From positions 3,219 to 53,681 of the forward strand of contig NZ_GG692711.1 of assembly GCF_000156175.1 (NCBI RefSeq): 50,463 nucleotides of DNA, read 5' to 3'. The notes under the pieces are model-generated. The model saw only the letters and a list, made by a program, of their open reading frames with translations, was not told where the DNA came from and ran no database searches. The translations under genes were made by a program, and so were the position numbers. Every line of letters begins with the position of its first letter. Position 1 is the stretch's first letter. Of this stretch, positions 34,712 to 43,354 are shown piece by piece. Source of the stretch: Collinsella intestinalis DSM 13280. GTDB lineage: Bacteria > Actinomycetota > Coriobacteriia > Coriobacteriales > Coriobacteriaceae.

Positions 34712-35776
34712 CTACTCCATCATCGCACGCTCGAGCGGCGCCAAGGCCACACGGGCATCCCATGCCGCAATGCGGCGCTCCGTCTTCCAGGTTTGGAAGA
34801 ACCATCCGTCCGCATCGTCGAATGTCGCGAGCTGATTGGAGACGAACACGCGCTCATACGCACGGCGTCCCTCGGGTGTCAGGGAAGATCCGGCCAGCAC
34901 CGCAGCGCCCGACCACTCGCCGACGAACACCGGGAACCCAAGATCGGTCGCTCGGCGAATCAAATCCTTGTTGCGCCCAAGCGCAGCGGCAAGGCCCCTC
35001 GGAGTGGTGATGTCTTGCGCGGTCTCGTCGCGGAAGTGATATAGGTGCAAATCCATCACGACGTTCTGGTATCGGTCGCCGGCCATGAAGCGCTTCCAGG
35101 CGCCAGGATGGCCAGAATCCGAAAAGACGATGACCTTGCGAGAGGGCATGTGACGGCGAATCGCCTCATACGCATCGCGATAGAAATTGCGTAGGTAATG
35201 GCTGGGAATGCCCTCGGTCACAGTGAACAGGTTTTTGCGGACGCTCATCACGGGCGAGTCGAGCAACTCAATACCGAGCAAGCCGTCCCGCTCGCCATAG
35301 CGCTCCGCCAAGCGCTCGAGCGTCTCGAGCGCGACGGCGCGGCCGCTCACAGACGAGTGCCAATCGCCGACGATATCGGGGGTCACGGAAGACCCATTCG
35401 CGTCGCCCTGCCCACCGGGAACGGTCGCCAAATCGAGCAGGACGCGCATCTCGTACTTCTCCGCCCACTCCAATGCGCGGTCGATGTAGTCGATACAAGA
35501 AATATAGGACTCGCGATCGGTCTGCGAACCAAAAACGTGCCACGGCAAGGGGATGCGCGCCGCGTTGAGGCCCATGGCGGACATACGCTTGAAATCAGCT
35601 TCGGAGATAAAGGTCTCATAGTGCTCACGGACGCGCTCGTTATAGGCGACCGCACCCAGCACCTGCTGGAGCTCCCCGTCATTTGAAGCGCCGGTGGCGG
35701 CAAATAACGACGGTGTGACCCATGGTTCCAAGATGAACCAGCCGGACAAATTGACACCGCGGATCCTGTCTGACAT
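34712..35776 (-). CDS. GH5-like cytoplasmic protein lacking the usual acid/base Glu
   Basis: The 354-residue protein has the GH5 glucanase layout: RGVNLSGWFILEPWVTPSLF, Arg74 in ARIPLPWHVFG, DLHLYHF (His244-Tyr246), the nucleophile Glu287 in VFVGEWSGA and a late Trp in WFFQTWK. At the acid/base site, where GH5 enzymes have ELLNEP, the sequence reads ELLDSP (Asp173, Ser174), so the catalytic acid/base Glu appears to be lost. No signal peptide is present. The ATG at 35776 has GGGGAG five bases upstream; the longer frame overlaps the tRNA. It could be a pseudo-enzyme or use another acid; substrate unknown. Confidence 0.75.
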   Translation of the reverse strand: MSDRIRGVNLSGWFILEPWVTPSLFAATGASNDGELQQVLGAVAYNERVREHYETFISEADFKRMSAMGLNAARIPLPWHVFGSQTDRESYISCIDYIDRALEWAEKYEMRVLLDLATVPGGQGDANGSSVTPDIVGDWHSSVSGRAVALETLERLAERYGERDGLLGIELLDSPVMSVRKNLFTVTEGIPSHYLRNFYRDAYEAIRRHMPSRKVIVFSDSGHPGAWKRFMAGDRYQNVVMDLHLYHFRDETAQDITTPRGLAAALGRNKDLIRRATDLGFPVFVGEWSGAAVLAGSSLTPEGRRAYERVFVSNQLATFDDADGWFFQTWKTERRIAAWDARVALAPLERAMME

Positions 35777-35878
35777 CGGTGCTCCCCTCGAGTCTCGGTC
35801 GACGCGGCAAGAGTCGCCGCAATACAATCCTAATACCCCAAGCCAACTCGTCGCGATCGGACGGGCGTGGAACTGATA

Positions 35879-35908
35879 CAAAAAAGACCTCCTGTTTCCA
35901 GGAGGTCT
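35879..35908 (-). terminator. Intrinsic terminator of tRNA-Phe
   Basis: AGACCTCCTG (35885-35894) pairs with CAGGAGGTCT (35899-35908) around a TTTC loop. On the minus strand TTTTTT follows. It lies 15 bp after the tRNA 3' end. Confidence 0.9.
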
Positions 35909-35923
35909 CTTCAATGACGAGGG

Positions 35924-35996
<73 letters not shown>

Positions 35997-36025
35997 AAGT
36001 CATACTGTCGCTGACAGCGGTGATT

Positions 36026-36053
36026 ACTATACCAAATTGAAAAACTCGGTCAA
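36026..36053 (-). promoter_or_regulatory. Promoter of tRNA-Phe
   Basis: On the minus strand TTGACC (36048-36053) and TATAGT (36026-36031) are separated by 16 bp, 30 bp before the tRNA 5' end. This is the best sigma-70-type promoter in the window. Confidence 0.85.
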
Positions 36054-36121
36054 GCAACTTTTGAAAATAGTTTGGGCAATCCCTTTCCGCCACGCAACCA
36101 ATGCCCCTTTGCACCCGCCAT

Positions 36122-36478
36122 TCAGCTCATCCGACTCACTTCACGCACGGGCGACCGGCGCTCCAGCGCAAACCGCGCTCCGGGGCAGCTGACAACACGC
36201 CACCCGTCCACACCTTCGACGCACTTCGCGATTCTGCCGTCACCATCGGCAAAGGCGATATCAAGGTCGAATCTCATGCCGCAGGTATGCACGGACCCGC
36301 AATGCGGAAACACCAGCACACACGATTCGCTCCCTTCCCCGCTGAAATCGGAACGGCCAAAACCCCAAAGGCGATCGAAAAATGTGCAGGCCCATCTCAC
36401 CTCGCCCGACCATCCCAGCGCCTCGATTGCCCTCTCCACCGCATGGAAGTCGAATGAGCCCACATCCATCGGCACCAT
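36122..36478 (-). CDS. DUF192-family protein at the end of the pilus operon
   Basis: The 118-residue protein resembles DUF192: CVLVFPHCGSVHTCGMRFDLDIAFADGDGRI followed by a strand-rich part ending SCPGARFALERR. The HT-x-GM motif is characteristic. The family has no firm biochemical role. The ATG at 36478 shares one base with the stop of the upstream TadE-like gene (TGATG), so it is coupled to the Tad operon; the frame extends to 36520 but with less support. It is the last gene before tRNA-Phe; no clear terminator follows. Confidence 0.7.
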   Translation of the reverse strand: MVPMDVGSFDFHAVERAIEALGWSGEVRWACTFFDRLWGFGRSDFSGEGSESCVLVFPHCGSVHTCGMRFDLDIAFADGDGRIAKCVEGVDGWRVVSCPGARFALERRSPVREVSRMS

Positions 36479-36972
36479 CACACAATCACCCCCGAACGCC
36501 ACGGATCGATCGTCACGCACCGCTCATGCTCCATGAATAGCGGTGCACCGAGTTCGACACCCGCAATCGACCACCCCTGAGGCCATGGTCGGTATCGCAT
36601 CACGCAGGTAACGTCTCTCAGCGGGCCCACAAGCCCGAGTACCCCTGAGCCATCGAGCCCACCCCGGCCTCCCTCGGAAACCTCCACCTCGATCTCCACC
36701 TCATAGCCTTCCATCGCACGCTCCAGCTCCCCTGCCACGGCATCGGCCACACCCCACGTCCCCGCCCCCGCATCGGATTCAGATGCCGGCGGAGAGCTTC
36801 CGTGCGCCAAGACGATATCGGGAGCCACGCGGTCAAATCTCGCCGTTGCGGATACGAAGACCATCATGTTGTAGGAGATCAACGCCAACACGACAAGAAC
36901 CGGCGCCACCACCGCAAGCTCAACTGTCGCCTGGGCCCCTTCTTCGCACACGACCCCCTTCCGTGCCGACAT
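36478..36972 (-). CDS. TadE-like pilus assembly protein (second copy)
   Basis: The 164-residue protein has a class III prepilin-type N-terminus, EEGAQATVELAVVAPVLVVLALISYN, where a prepilin peptidase would cut before the hydrophobic segment, then an extracytoplasmic domain with no clear motif. TadE-like minor pilins are needed for Flp pilus assembly. The ATG at 36972 lies inside the end of the upstream tadG-like gene (53-bp overlap) and has AAGGGGG about eight bases upstream. Its stop overlaps the DUF192 start. Confidence 0.8.
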   Translation of the reverse strand: MSARKGVVCEEGAQATVELAVVAPVLVVLALISYNMMVFVSATARFDRVAPDIVLAHGSSPPASESDAGAGTWGVADAVAGELERAMEGYEVEIEVEVSEGGRGGLDGSGVLGLVGPLRDVTCVMRYRPWPQGWSIAGVELGAPLFMEHERCVTIDPWRSGVIV

Positions 36973-38989
36973 TCCCCATCCCCCTTCCTTCCAACAGATC
37001 GCGTACCCGCAGCGTAATGGGCACGACCCTTCCGCTTGGCAGCCGCACTTCGGCCAAGATGATTTCAAGCGAGGTCATCCGCTCCCCCAGGTCATAGCCA
37101 ACAGCCCGTGCCATTCCTTCGAAATCGAGATCGACCTTCGACAGCTCGCGCAATGCGGTCTGACCATCCACCAGGGCCGGTACATCGGAGCGTGCGAGCA
37201 CGTCTGAGCTGTCAACAAGGACCGGCTTGCGAGGTCGCATGTCAACCGGCTGCATGTCAAGTGCACGCACCACGCCCGTCAACCGATCGCCCAGCCAGCT
37301 CCCAACAGAACCCAGCCCCTGGCTATCAAGGCCTCGCATGAGCTCGTCAAATGCCTCTTCCAGCCCCCGACCAGCGTCCCCATAAGAAACCAGCAACTTT
37401 CCCCACAGGTCCAGAACCCCGTCCATCAGTCCGACCACTCCGTCGGATCCAACACGCTCTTGAAGCGACGAGAAGAACCCGGACAGTACGCCACCGCCTT
37501 CGGAGATCCCATCCGTAGCGAGAACCGCAGCCGCCATGGCACCTCGCCGTGATACATCAGGACTGGCGGCAAACGATGTCTCAAGCGCATCGGGCGTCGC
37601 ATACTCCGAAGACAATACGAAGGAGACGCACCCGAAACGGCCCGGGGGTGCAATGCGTGGGCGCTTCCCCTCAAGCGTCGCCATGGCCCGATCGAATGCA
37701 TCTGCCGCCCGCTCGGCATCCCCACGCGCAGCCGCCTCGGCCTCATTTTGGCGACCCTTCGCTTCGAGATATTCCCGGAGTGCTTTCGTAAACGCCCGCA
37801 GGTGATATTCGAACCCGTTGTCGATCGACGTCGACGCGGCAGGCGCCCGGCCAAGATCATCGACCCCGAAACAGCACGTCGGGCACTCCAAAATCGCCCC
37901 ATTGTCCAGTGAGGCGAGAGAGGCGGGCGCCCTAAGAGCCCCTCGAGCGCCTGGACACGATTCATCGAAGTGCAACGTTCTCCCGTGCGCTTCCATGCTC
38001 GTCGGCCACGCCTCCTCGGTGTAAAGCAACGTCCCCCTCACTTCATCGCTATTGCGCGGCAGAAATTCGAGCGTGGTGTACGCCTCCTCCCCGTCGTCAA
38101 CCACGCGGGCGCCGTCGAGATGCCCGAGCGCATATCGATAGAATGCGCGACGGGCCGCCGCATCCGCACGCGCCTCCACGCTGCTTCCCTCGGGCTTATC
38201 GTTCTCGCACCTCCAACGGTAATAAGCACGGGCGCGCGCTAGCGCACACTCGGGATTCCACGTGATGCTCGAGGCGAAATCGGGATTCTCAGCAGCCGAC
38301 AACCCTGAAAGGCTCCCCGCGCGCTCCTGCATGTTTCGTCCAGGAGCACCGCAATCCGCCAGCCACGCCTCTTCCTTCCTTGTCGCAGCCTCCTCCGAGA
38401 TCCGCTCGAGCTCGGCTGCCGTTTCCTCGAGGCCGCCGCACGCCTGCTCCAGGCCCTCTGTGTCGATCCCCTCCCCCTCCATCGCCGGAAACTCCGATGC
38501 GGACGTGGTCGGAACCGCAAAGGCGGTGCCTCGATACCCAACGCTTTCCGATCCTTGTGCATCGCAGGCACGCGCGGCATTCGCCGCGATTAAAAACGGC
38601 AGCGACCCCTCGACCCGCTTCAACCCGCTCGAGGCCGACGATATGAAGGAATCCCGCATATCGAACACGCGCATGGCGGCATCCAGCGTCTCCCGAGCGA
38701 GCCCCTGTCCGCCCGGAACAAACAGCCCAACCATCCCCGCTCCCGTCATCGTGAACCCGGCGAGCCCCAAGCTCAGCGCACATGCGTCCAGAACCGTCGC
38801 CGCGGTGTGATAAGAGCTCACAACGTTCTCTCCGGCCAACGCGGTCGCGTCGGCACCAACCTGGACATCGCCCGCCCGAGATGCGCTCCATATCGCCAAA
38901 GACGACGAAAAGAGTAGGGAAAGAACCACGAGCATCGCACAGGCGGACGCCACAGTCGTATAGGCGCCGTCCTCGATAAACAAGTCCAT
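36920..38989 (-). CDS. Large TadG-like membrane-anchored pilus protein (689 aa)
   Basis: The protein has an N-terminal membrane segment (TTVASACAMLVVLSLLFSSSLAIW) followed by DVQVGADATALAGENVV, typical of Tad_N/TadG proteins, then a 620-residue extracytoplasmic region with Ala/Glu-rich helical parts (for example EETAAELERISEEAATRKEEAW and a later EAEAAARGDAERAADAFDRAM) and a Cys pair in ECPTCCFG. The ATG at 38989 fits the TadG start; the frame extends to 39172 without support. It lies between two tadE-type genes in the Tad operon. Role as a minor pilin or tip/anchor protein is inferred. Confidence 0.72.
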   Translation of the reverse strand: MDLFIEDGAYTTVASACAMLVVLSLLFSSSLAIWSASRAGDVQVGADATALAGENVVSSYHTAATVLDACALSLGLAGFTMTGAGMVGLFVPGGQGLARETLDAAMRVFDMRDSFISSASSGLKRVEGSLPFLIAANAARACDAQGSESVGYRGTAFAVPTTSASEFPAMEGEGIDTEGLEQACGGLEETAAELERISEEAATRKEEAWLADCGAPGRNMQERAGSLSGLSAAENPDFASSITWNPECALARARAYYRWRCENDKPEGSSVEARADAAARRAFYRYALGHLDGARVVDDGEEAYTTLEFLPRNSDEVRGTLLYTEEAWPTSMEAHGRTLHFDESCPGARGALRAPASLASLDNGAILECPTCCFGVDDLGRAPAASTSIDNGFEYHLRAFTKALREYLEAKGRQNEAEAAARGDAERAADAFDRAMATLEGKRPRIAPPGRFGCVSFVLSSEYATPDALETSFAASPDVSRRGAMAAAVLATDGISEGGGVLSGFFSSLQERVGSDGVVGLMDGVLDLWGKLLVSYGDAGRGLEEAFDELMRGLDSQGLGSVGSWLGDRLTGVVRALDMQPVDMRPRKPVLVDSSDVLARSDVPALVDGQTALRELSKVDLDFEGMARAVGYDLGERMTSLEIILAEVRLPSGRVVPITLRVRDLLEGRGMGNVGTEGGRVRRRGPGDS

Positions 38990-39047
38990 TCCCACTCTTT
39001 TCCCTGGAGGAGGAAGGATCCCGGCTCCACAACGCCCTCGCCGCCGC

Positions 39048-39545
39048 CTATTCCCACACCGAAATCCAGTCCGCATAATCGCCCTCAACCCACGAGGGCC
39101 TTCCCTCATACGCAACGCGCACCTCCATCCGCACATCGCCATGATCCTCCCGCTCCCCAAACGCGCGGGCAAACGCCCCGATCACGGGAAGCGGAGTCAC
39201 ATGCCCGACGATTGCGACTTCAACCGAACCGCCCGTGCTCAAAGCCGGAACGCACTCGATATCCCAAGAACGCGGTCCCCCTGCATGAAAGATCGCCAAA
39301 TCCGGCACAGCAGCCAGGCGCCTGTATGCAAAGCGTTCGTACACCTCCACCTCATCCGAGCCCGAAACCATGAGCCGGGCCGTCTCAGATGCGGCGGACT
39401 CCATAACGGAACGCGTATACAACAGGCACACCGGCTGCAACGCCAGCAACAGCAACGTGAGTAAAGCCGGGAACACCAATGCGCCCTCGACCGTCGCCTG
39501 TGCCCGAGATTCCAAGAACAGCTCAATACAGTGCGATATCGACAT
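39048..39545 (-). CDS. TadE-like pilus assembly protein
   Basis: The 165-residue protein starts MSISHCIELFLESRAQATVEGALVFPALLTLLLLALQ: an Arg-Ala then QATVEGA prepilin-like motif and one membrane helix, then a strand-rich extracytoplasmic domain (YRRLAAVPDLAIFHAGGPR). Three in-frame ATGs occur; the one at 39545 has AAGGGG six bases upstream and is chosen. The start overlaps the upstream 68-residue prepilin stop. Part of the Tad operon. Confidence 0.8.
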   Translation of the reverse strand: MSISHCIELFLESRAQATVEGALVFPALLTLLLLALQPVCLLYTRSVMESAASETARLMVSGSDEVEVYERFAYRRLAAVPDLAIFHAGGPRSWDIECVPALSTGGSVEVAIVGHVTPLPVIGAFARAFGEREDHGDVRMEVRVAYEGRPSWVEGDYADWISVWE

Positions 39546-39729
39546 AGCCATCCCCTTCGAGTCCATGCGATGCCGCCTTTACGGCGGCGTCGGCAAGCCA
39601 CCCCCGTTCAGCCACTCTCCATAACGCCGCCATACCCAAAATCAGGGCGAGCAGGGCGAGCACCGTCAATGCATACTCCACCGTCCCCTGTGCGGCTCTT
39701 TCTCTGACGATGCCTCGCACGCTCGGCAT
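39523..39729 (-). CDS. Small Flp-like prepilin (68 aa)
   Basis: The 68-residue protein has a short basic leader (PSVRGIVRERAA), then QGTVEYALTVLALLALILGMAALW, the Flp-type Glu5-Tyr6 motif and a single hydrophobic helix. The residue before the expected cleavage site is Ala rather than Gly. The ATG at 39729 shares its first base with the upstream stop (TGATG), so translation is coupled. It is a second Flp-like or minor pilin beside flp at 40289-40573. Confidence 0.75.
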   Translation of the reverse strand: MPSVRGIVRERAAQGTVEYALTVLALLALILGMAALWRVAERGWLADAAVKAASHGLEGDGYVDIALY

Positions 39730-40277
39730 CAACGCTCGGGCAACACGCGCGTCACCCGAACGCGACTGACCGCATCGTCCTCCGTAGTGACCAGCAGCAC
39801 ATCGCACCACGTCGTCCCTTCCCTCAGCACCGCTCCCCACACGTTCCCCTTCAGGTCCAAATAGCCACTCGCAACAAGGGAAGCTGTCCTCGTGCGCGCA
39901 TATGTCTTGAGAACGTCCTCCGCAAGTGCAGGCAGCGAAGCGCGTTCCTCAAACTCCACCGACGCGCAAGGCCCGTCGCCCATGCGCACCGCGTCCTTCT
40001 GCCATGCGTGGAGATCGTCCAAAAACCCACCGAGAGAGCTGGCTCGCACATGTCCGGACATCACTGGGCCCAAACCCGTCATCAGGCCATCCATCGCCAC
40101 CTCAACCGAACTCCCCGCATTTGCGCGAGCGTCCTCGACAACCGCATCGCGAAGAGATCCCCGCTCCTCTGCAGATTCCAAACGCCCGCGTTCGCTCACC
40201 ACGCACTGCGTCGCGAACACAAAAGCGGTCGAAAGCACTGTGAGCGCCAAAGGAAGCGCCGCCAGGCGCCAGTCCAC
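39729..40277 (-). CDS. Membrane-anchored protein of unknown function in the Tad operon
   Basis: I do not recognise this protein. It has 182 residues, an N-terminal helix (LAALPLALTVLSTAFVFATQCVV) and a soluble, acidic extracytoplasmic part with no known motif. The GTG at 40277 has AGGGGG six bases upstream and lies 11 bp after the flp stop; longer frames start inside flp. Its position between two prepilin genes suggests a pilus-biogenesis role, such as a minor pilin or assembly factor. Confidence 0.65.
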   Translation of the reverse strand: MDWRLAALPLALTVLSTAFVFATQCVVSERGRLESAEERGSLRDAVVEDARANAGSSVEVAMDGLMTGLGPVMSGHVRASSLGGFLDDLHAWQKDAVRMGDGPCASVEFEERASLPALAEDVLKTYARTRTASLVASGYLDLKGNVWGAVLREGTTWCDVLLVTTEDDAVSRVRVTRVLPER

Positions 40278-40288
40278 GCGTCTCCCCC

Positions 40289-40573
40289 TCACAGGCTGTT
40301 GATCCCCTGCGAAATCGCCTCCCACAACGAGCTGACCTTGTCTCGAAACGCCACGATCGCCAGAATCGCTATCACCACCAGCACTCCGACGAGGATTGCG
40401 TACTCGGTCGTACCCTGGCCGCTCTCCTCGCGCAGGATCTGGCGGACCGGCCTGTCACCAGAGACGGCCCGCATCGGGCCATAGGACAGCAGCGGGCATG
40501 CAGCCGCAATGCCGAGAGCCGCCTCCCGCGCCTCCCTCAGTGCTTCCTCAACAAATACCGCGAGCTTGACCAT
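40289..40573 (-). CDS. flp: Flp-type major prepilin
   Basis: The 94-residue precursor has a leader of about 52 residues ending REESG, then QGTTEYAILVGVLVVIAIL with Glu5 and Tyr6, and a mature part of about 42 residues (ends SSLWEAISQGINSL), the size of Flp pilins. The leader is unusually long. The ATG at 40573 has AAGGAGG five bases upstream; a GTG at 40588 would place that ribosome site inside the gene, so it is rejected. An internal ATG nearer the cleavage site has no ribosome site. Confidence 0.85.
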   Translation of the reverse strand: MVKLAVFVEEALREAREAALGIAAACPLLSYGPMRAVSGDRPVRQILREESGQGTTEYAILVGVLVVIAILAIVAFRDKVSSLWEAISQGINSL

Positions 40574-40584
40574 GGCATCCTCCT

Positions 40585-41253
40585 TCACACCATGTCGGCA
40601 GCCGCGAGCAGCGGGCCGACTATCGACAACAACAATGCGGGCAGAATCAACGTGCCCGTCGGAATGAGCAGCTTCACGGGCGCGCGCTCGATCTCGCGCT
40701 CTACGTGCGCCCGGTGCGCAGCGCGCATTTCACGTCCCTGGCCCTCCAGGGTCTCCGCAAGCGGAGCGCCGAGCTCGAGCGCCTGGGACACCGCGGCGGC
40801 AAACGATCCGAGCGCACGCACCCCGGCATCCTGCGCAACGCGGTCGAGGGCCTCGTCCCTCGAGGTCACTCCCACCTGCCAACAAAACAGCGCCTTCTCC
40901 ATCAGCTGGGCGAGTTCACCCGACCGTCCCTCGCAATACAGGGAGAGCGACGCATCGAAAGACAGGCCCGCGCTCAACCCGAGCCTCACGATGTCCGTCA
41001 TCTCCGCCACCTCGCCCATGCCGATCCCTCGGCTCCGCGGGCGCAGCATCTCGAGAGCGAGAGCACGCATCTTTCGAAATGCCAATCCCCCAACGACACG
41101 CACGTGGGCACAGCACGCGCGAGCCATTTCGAGTGCCCCGTCCTCCGACCCCAACCACGCCGCAAGCCCACACAACACGCCGGGGCCGATCACCGCAATA
41201 GCGGCGTCAGGCGTATCCGCAACCCATATTTCCACCAACTCAGCAAACTCCAT
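40585..41253 (-). CDS. Type II secretion F-family protein, TadC-like
   Basis: The 222-residue membrane protein carries a T2SF core: IVRLGLSAGLSFDASLSLYCEGRSGELAQ, then FAAAVSQALELGAPLAETLEGQGREMR, and a C-terminal helix pair (LLIPTGTLILPALLLSIVGPLLAA). It forms the inner-membrane platform of the Tad system together with TadB upstream. The ATG at 41253 has AAGGGGAG seven bases upstream. Slightly overlaps neither neighbour; 26 bp follow the tadB stop. Confidence 0.85.
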   Translation of the reverse strand: MEFAELVEIWVADTPDAAIAVIGPGVLCGLAAWLGSEDGALEMARACCAHVRVVGGLAFRKMRALALEMLRPRSRGIGMGEVAEMTDIVRLGLSAGLSFDASLSLYCEGRSGELAQLMEKALFCWQVGVTSRDEALDRVAQDAGVRALGSFAAAVSQALELGAPLAETLEGQGREMRAAHRAHVEREIERAPVKLLIPTGTLILPALLLSIVGPLLAAADMV

Positions 41254-41279
41254 CAACACACTCCCCTTGCATCCGCCCC

Positions 41280-42011
41280 TCAGCAAATAGACCTCATGAC
41301 CACCTTGATGATCGACCAGGCAATTCCATCCAAAAGAAGGGCGACCGCTATCGAGGCCGCACCGGGAACCGTCGCAATCCCCTCCCTAAAATCGGATGAG
41401 GCCGCCGCGAGGAACGCGACCATGGCAACGGGCATCCCCGCCACCAATCGCGCAGACATGCGCACCTGGGCCGTCCTCACATCCAGCTTTCGACGCAGCT
41501 CCACACGCTCCCTCACCAAACGCGTCGCCTCCCCGAGAACATCAGACAGCGGTGCGCCCGTACGCCGCGAAACCTTGAGTGCAAGCGTCACGAAATCCAA
41601 TCCCGGCGCGTGAAGACGCTCAACCAACTCGTCAAGCGCCTCGGTCATCCCGGCACCACACGCGACTTGGGCCTCGGCACGCAAGAACTCCGTGCGAACG
41701 GGTTCTTGCGCATGAGAGCCCACGTACCGCATCGCCTGCGCAAGCGAGAGCCCCGATGCCATGGACGCAGCAAGCGCTCCGAACGCCTCGACCATCGCGC
41801 CCTCCAATCGCTCTCGCTTCTTGCGCGAACCGGGCAGAGCTAGCCCGCGCTCTTCCGCGCGCCCGACAATCGAGGCCCTCATACCGCGCGCCCATGTGAC
41901 CGTCCGGTCTCGGGTGCGCCCGAGCTCATCCCAATCACTTCTGAGCTCCCCGTCACCAGAGAGAATCAGCAGGGAGCTCGCGGCGCTTAGCAAGCCGATG
42001 CCGACCGACAT
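41280..42011 (-). CDS. Type II secretion F-family protein, TadB-like
   Basis: The 243-residue protein has an N-terminal helix (SVGIGLLSAASSLLILSG), a T2SF domain with FGALAASMASGLSLAQAMRYVG and LALKVSRRTGAPLSDVLGEATR, and C-terminal helices (VAGMPVAMVAFLAAAS). It is the inner-membrane platform partner of TadC. The ATG at 42011 has GGAGGT four to five bases upstream; the earlier ATG at 42023 has no site. Its start overlaps the end of cpaF by 25 bp. Confidence 0.85.
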   Translation of the reverse strand: MSVGIGLLSAASSLLILSGDGELRSDWDELGRTRDRTVTWARGMRASIVGRAEERGLALPGSRKKRERLEGAMVEAFGALAASMASGLSLAQAMRYVGSHAQEPVRTEFLRAEAQVACGAGMTEALDELVERLHAPGLDFVTLALKVSRRTGAPLSDVLGEATRLVRERVELRRKLDVRTAQVRMSARLVAGMPVAMVAFLAAASSDFREGIATVPGAASIAVALLLDGIAWSIIKVVMRSIC

Positions 42012-43354
42012 GACGACCTCCATTCCCGCACCTCCCCCTCATCGAGCAAACCCGACCGAACCGCCTCCTCGATAAACGGGGGCTCGTCAATCAGGGTCCA
42101 TGCCTCCTTCGCCGGATCGAACGACACGTACTCGGTCAATGCCACACCACCGCCCTCCGCGCGCGACACACCGGTGAATGATGAGACGAACCGCCTACCG
42201 CCCGGCTTCCTCACCGACATGACCACGCCGTCCAAGGCCATCGCGATCTGCTCCTCAATCAACTCGCTCTGCAGGTCGATTCCGTAACGGGCGAGCAATG
42301 TGAGTCGCACAATCGCCTCTTGTGCGCTTCCCGCATGCAAAGTGGTAAGCGACCCATCGTGACCTGTGCTCATCGCCTCGAGCATGTCGATCGCCTCCCG
42401 ATTGCGCACCTCGCCCACCACGATCCGATCGGGGCGCATGCGCAAGGCGTTTACCACCAGATCGTGAATTGCCACCTCACCCGCCCCCTCGATCGACGCC
42501 TCGCGCGCTTCGAGCCGCACGACATGCGGATGCCGGGAGAACTTGAGTTCGGCGGAATCCTCGATCGTCACGATTCGCTCCGCTTGCGATATTTCGCACG
42601 ACAATGCGTTGAGCAGCGTCGTCTTGCCCGAGCCCGTTCCGCCCGCCACCGCCAAATCCATCCTGCACCGCACCGCATATCCCAACAGATGCGCGTACCA
42701 ATCCGGGATCGACCCCAAATCGACCAGATGCGCCAGCGTGCTAATGCGGTCGGAAAACTTGCGAATCGTCATCGTGGGCCCATCGATGGCTATGGGCGGG
42801 ATAACCGCGTTCACGCGAAACCCGTTGGGCAGACGGGCGTTGACCATCGGGCTCCGCTCATCGACTCGACGTCCCAACGGAGAGATGATGCGGTCGATGG
42901 TAATCCTGATCTGCTCCTCAGATTCGAATATCCTGCCCAGCGGGCAGAGCACGCCCCCTCGCTCGATATACGTCCGGTCGAGACCGTTGACCATGATTTC
43001 GGTTACCGAATCGTCCTCGAGCAGCGCCTGCAGAGGCCCCAAGCCGGTCATGTCGTCAAGCACATCGGCGATGAGCGCATTCCGCTCGTCGAAACCCAAC
43101 CCGAGCGACACGTCGGCATTCAGAGCCGCCTCGAGTGCGGGGCGCAACTCCATCCGCGCCTGTGCAGCCGACCCGGCACGCACGATGCGCGCAACCTCGA
43201 CATAGCCCACCCGCTCCATAACCGCATGCTTCGCCCGCACCCGCGCCTCGGACATCACGCCGCCGACCGATCGTGCACGAGCCCCCACCGAAGCCGCACC
43301 GCGACCGGAGGAGACACCCCCGCCTCGAGCACGCATGCGCCCGTATACGCTCAT
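41987..43354 (-). CDS. cpaF: Tad pilus secretion ATPase CpaF/TadA
   Basis: The 455-residue hexameric ATPase powers pilus assembly. It has the DDDSVTEIMVNG N-terminal motif, Walker A GGTGSGKTT (238-246), RIVTIEDSAEL (Asp box), the HDLVVNALRMRPDRIVVGEVR Walker B-type region and GHDGSLTTLHAGS (His box). The N-terminal 35 residues are Gly/Arg-rich and variable. Overlaps the upstream tadZ by 4 bp (ATGA). Confidence 0.93.
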   Translation of the reverse strand: MSVYGRMRARGGGVSSGRGAASVGARARSVGGVMSEARVRAKHAVMERVGYVEVARIVRAGSAAQARMELRPALEAALNADVSLGLGFDERNALIADVLDDMTGLGPLQALLEDDSVTEIMVNGLDRTYIERGGVLCPLGRIFESEEQIRITIDRIISPLGRRVDERSPMVNARLPNGFRVNAVIPPIAIDGPTMTIRKFSDRISTLAHLVDLGSIPDWYAHLLGYAVRCRMDLAVAGGTGSGKTTLLNALSCEISQAERIVTIEDSAELKFSRHPHVVRLEAREASIEGAGEVAIHDLVVNALRMRPDRIVVGEVRNREAIDMLEAMSTGHDGSLTTLHAGSAQEAIVRLTLLARYGIDLQSELIEEQIAMALDGVVMSVRKPGGRRFVSSFTGVSRAEGGGVALTEYVSFDPAKEAWTLIDEPPFIEEAVRSGLLDEGEVREWRSSCRSASAC

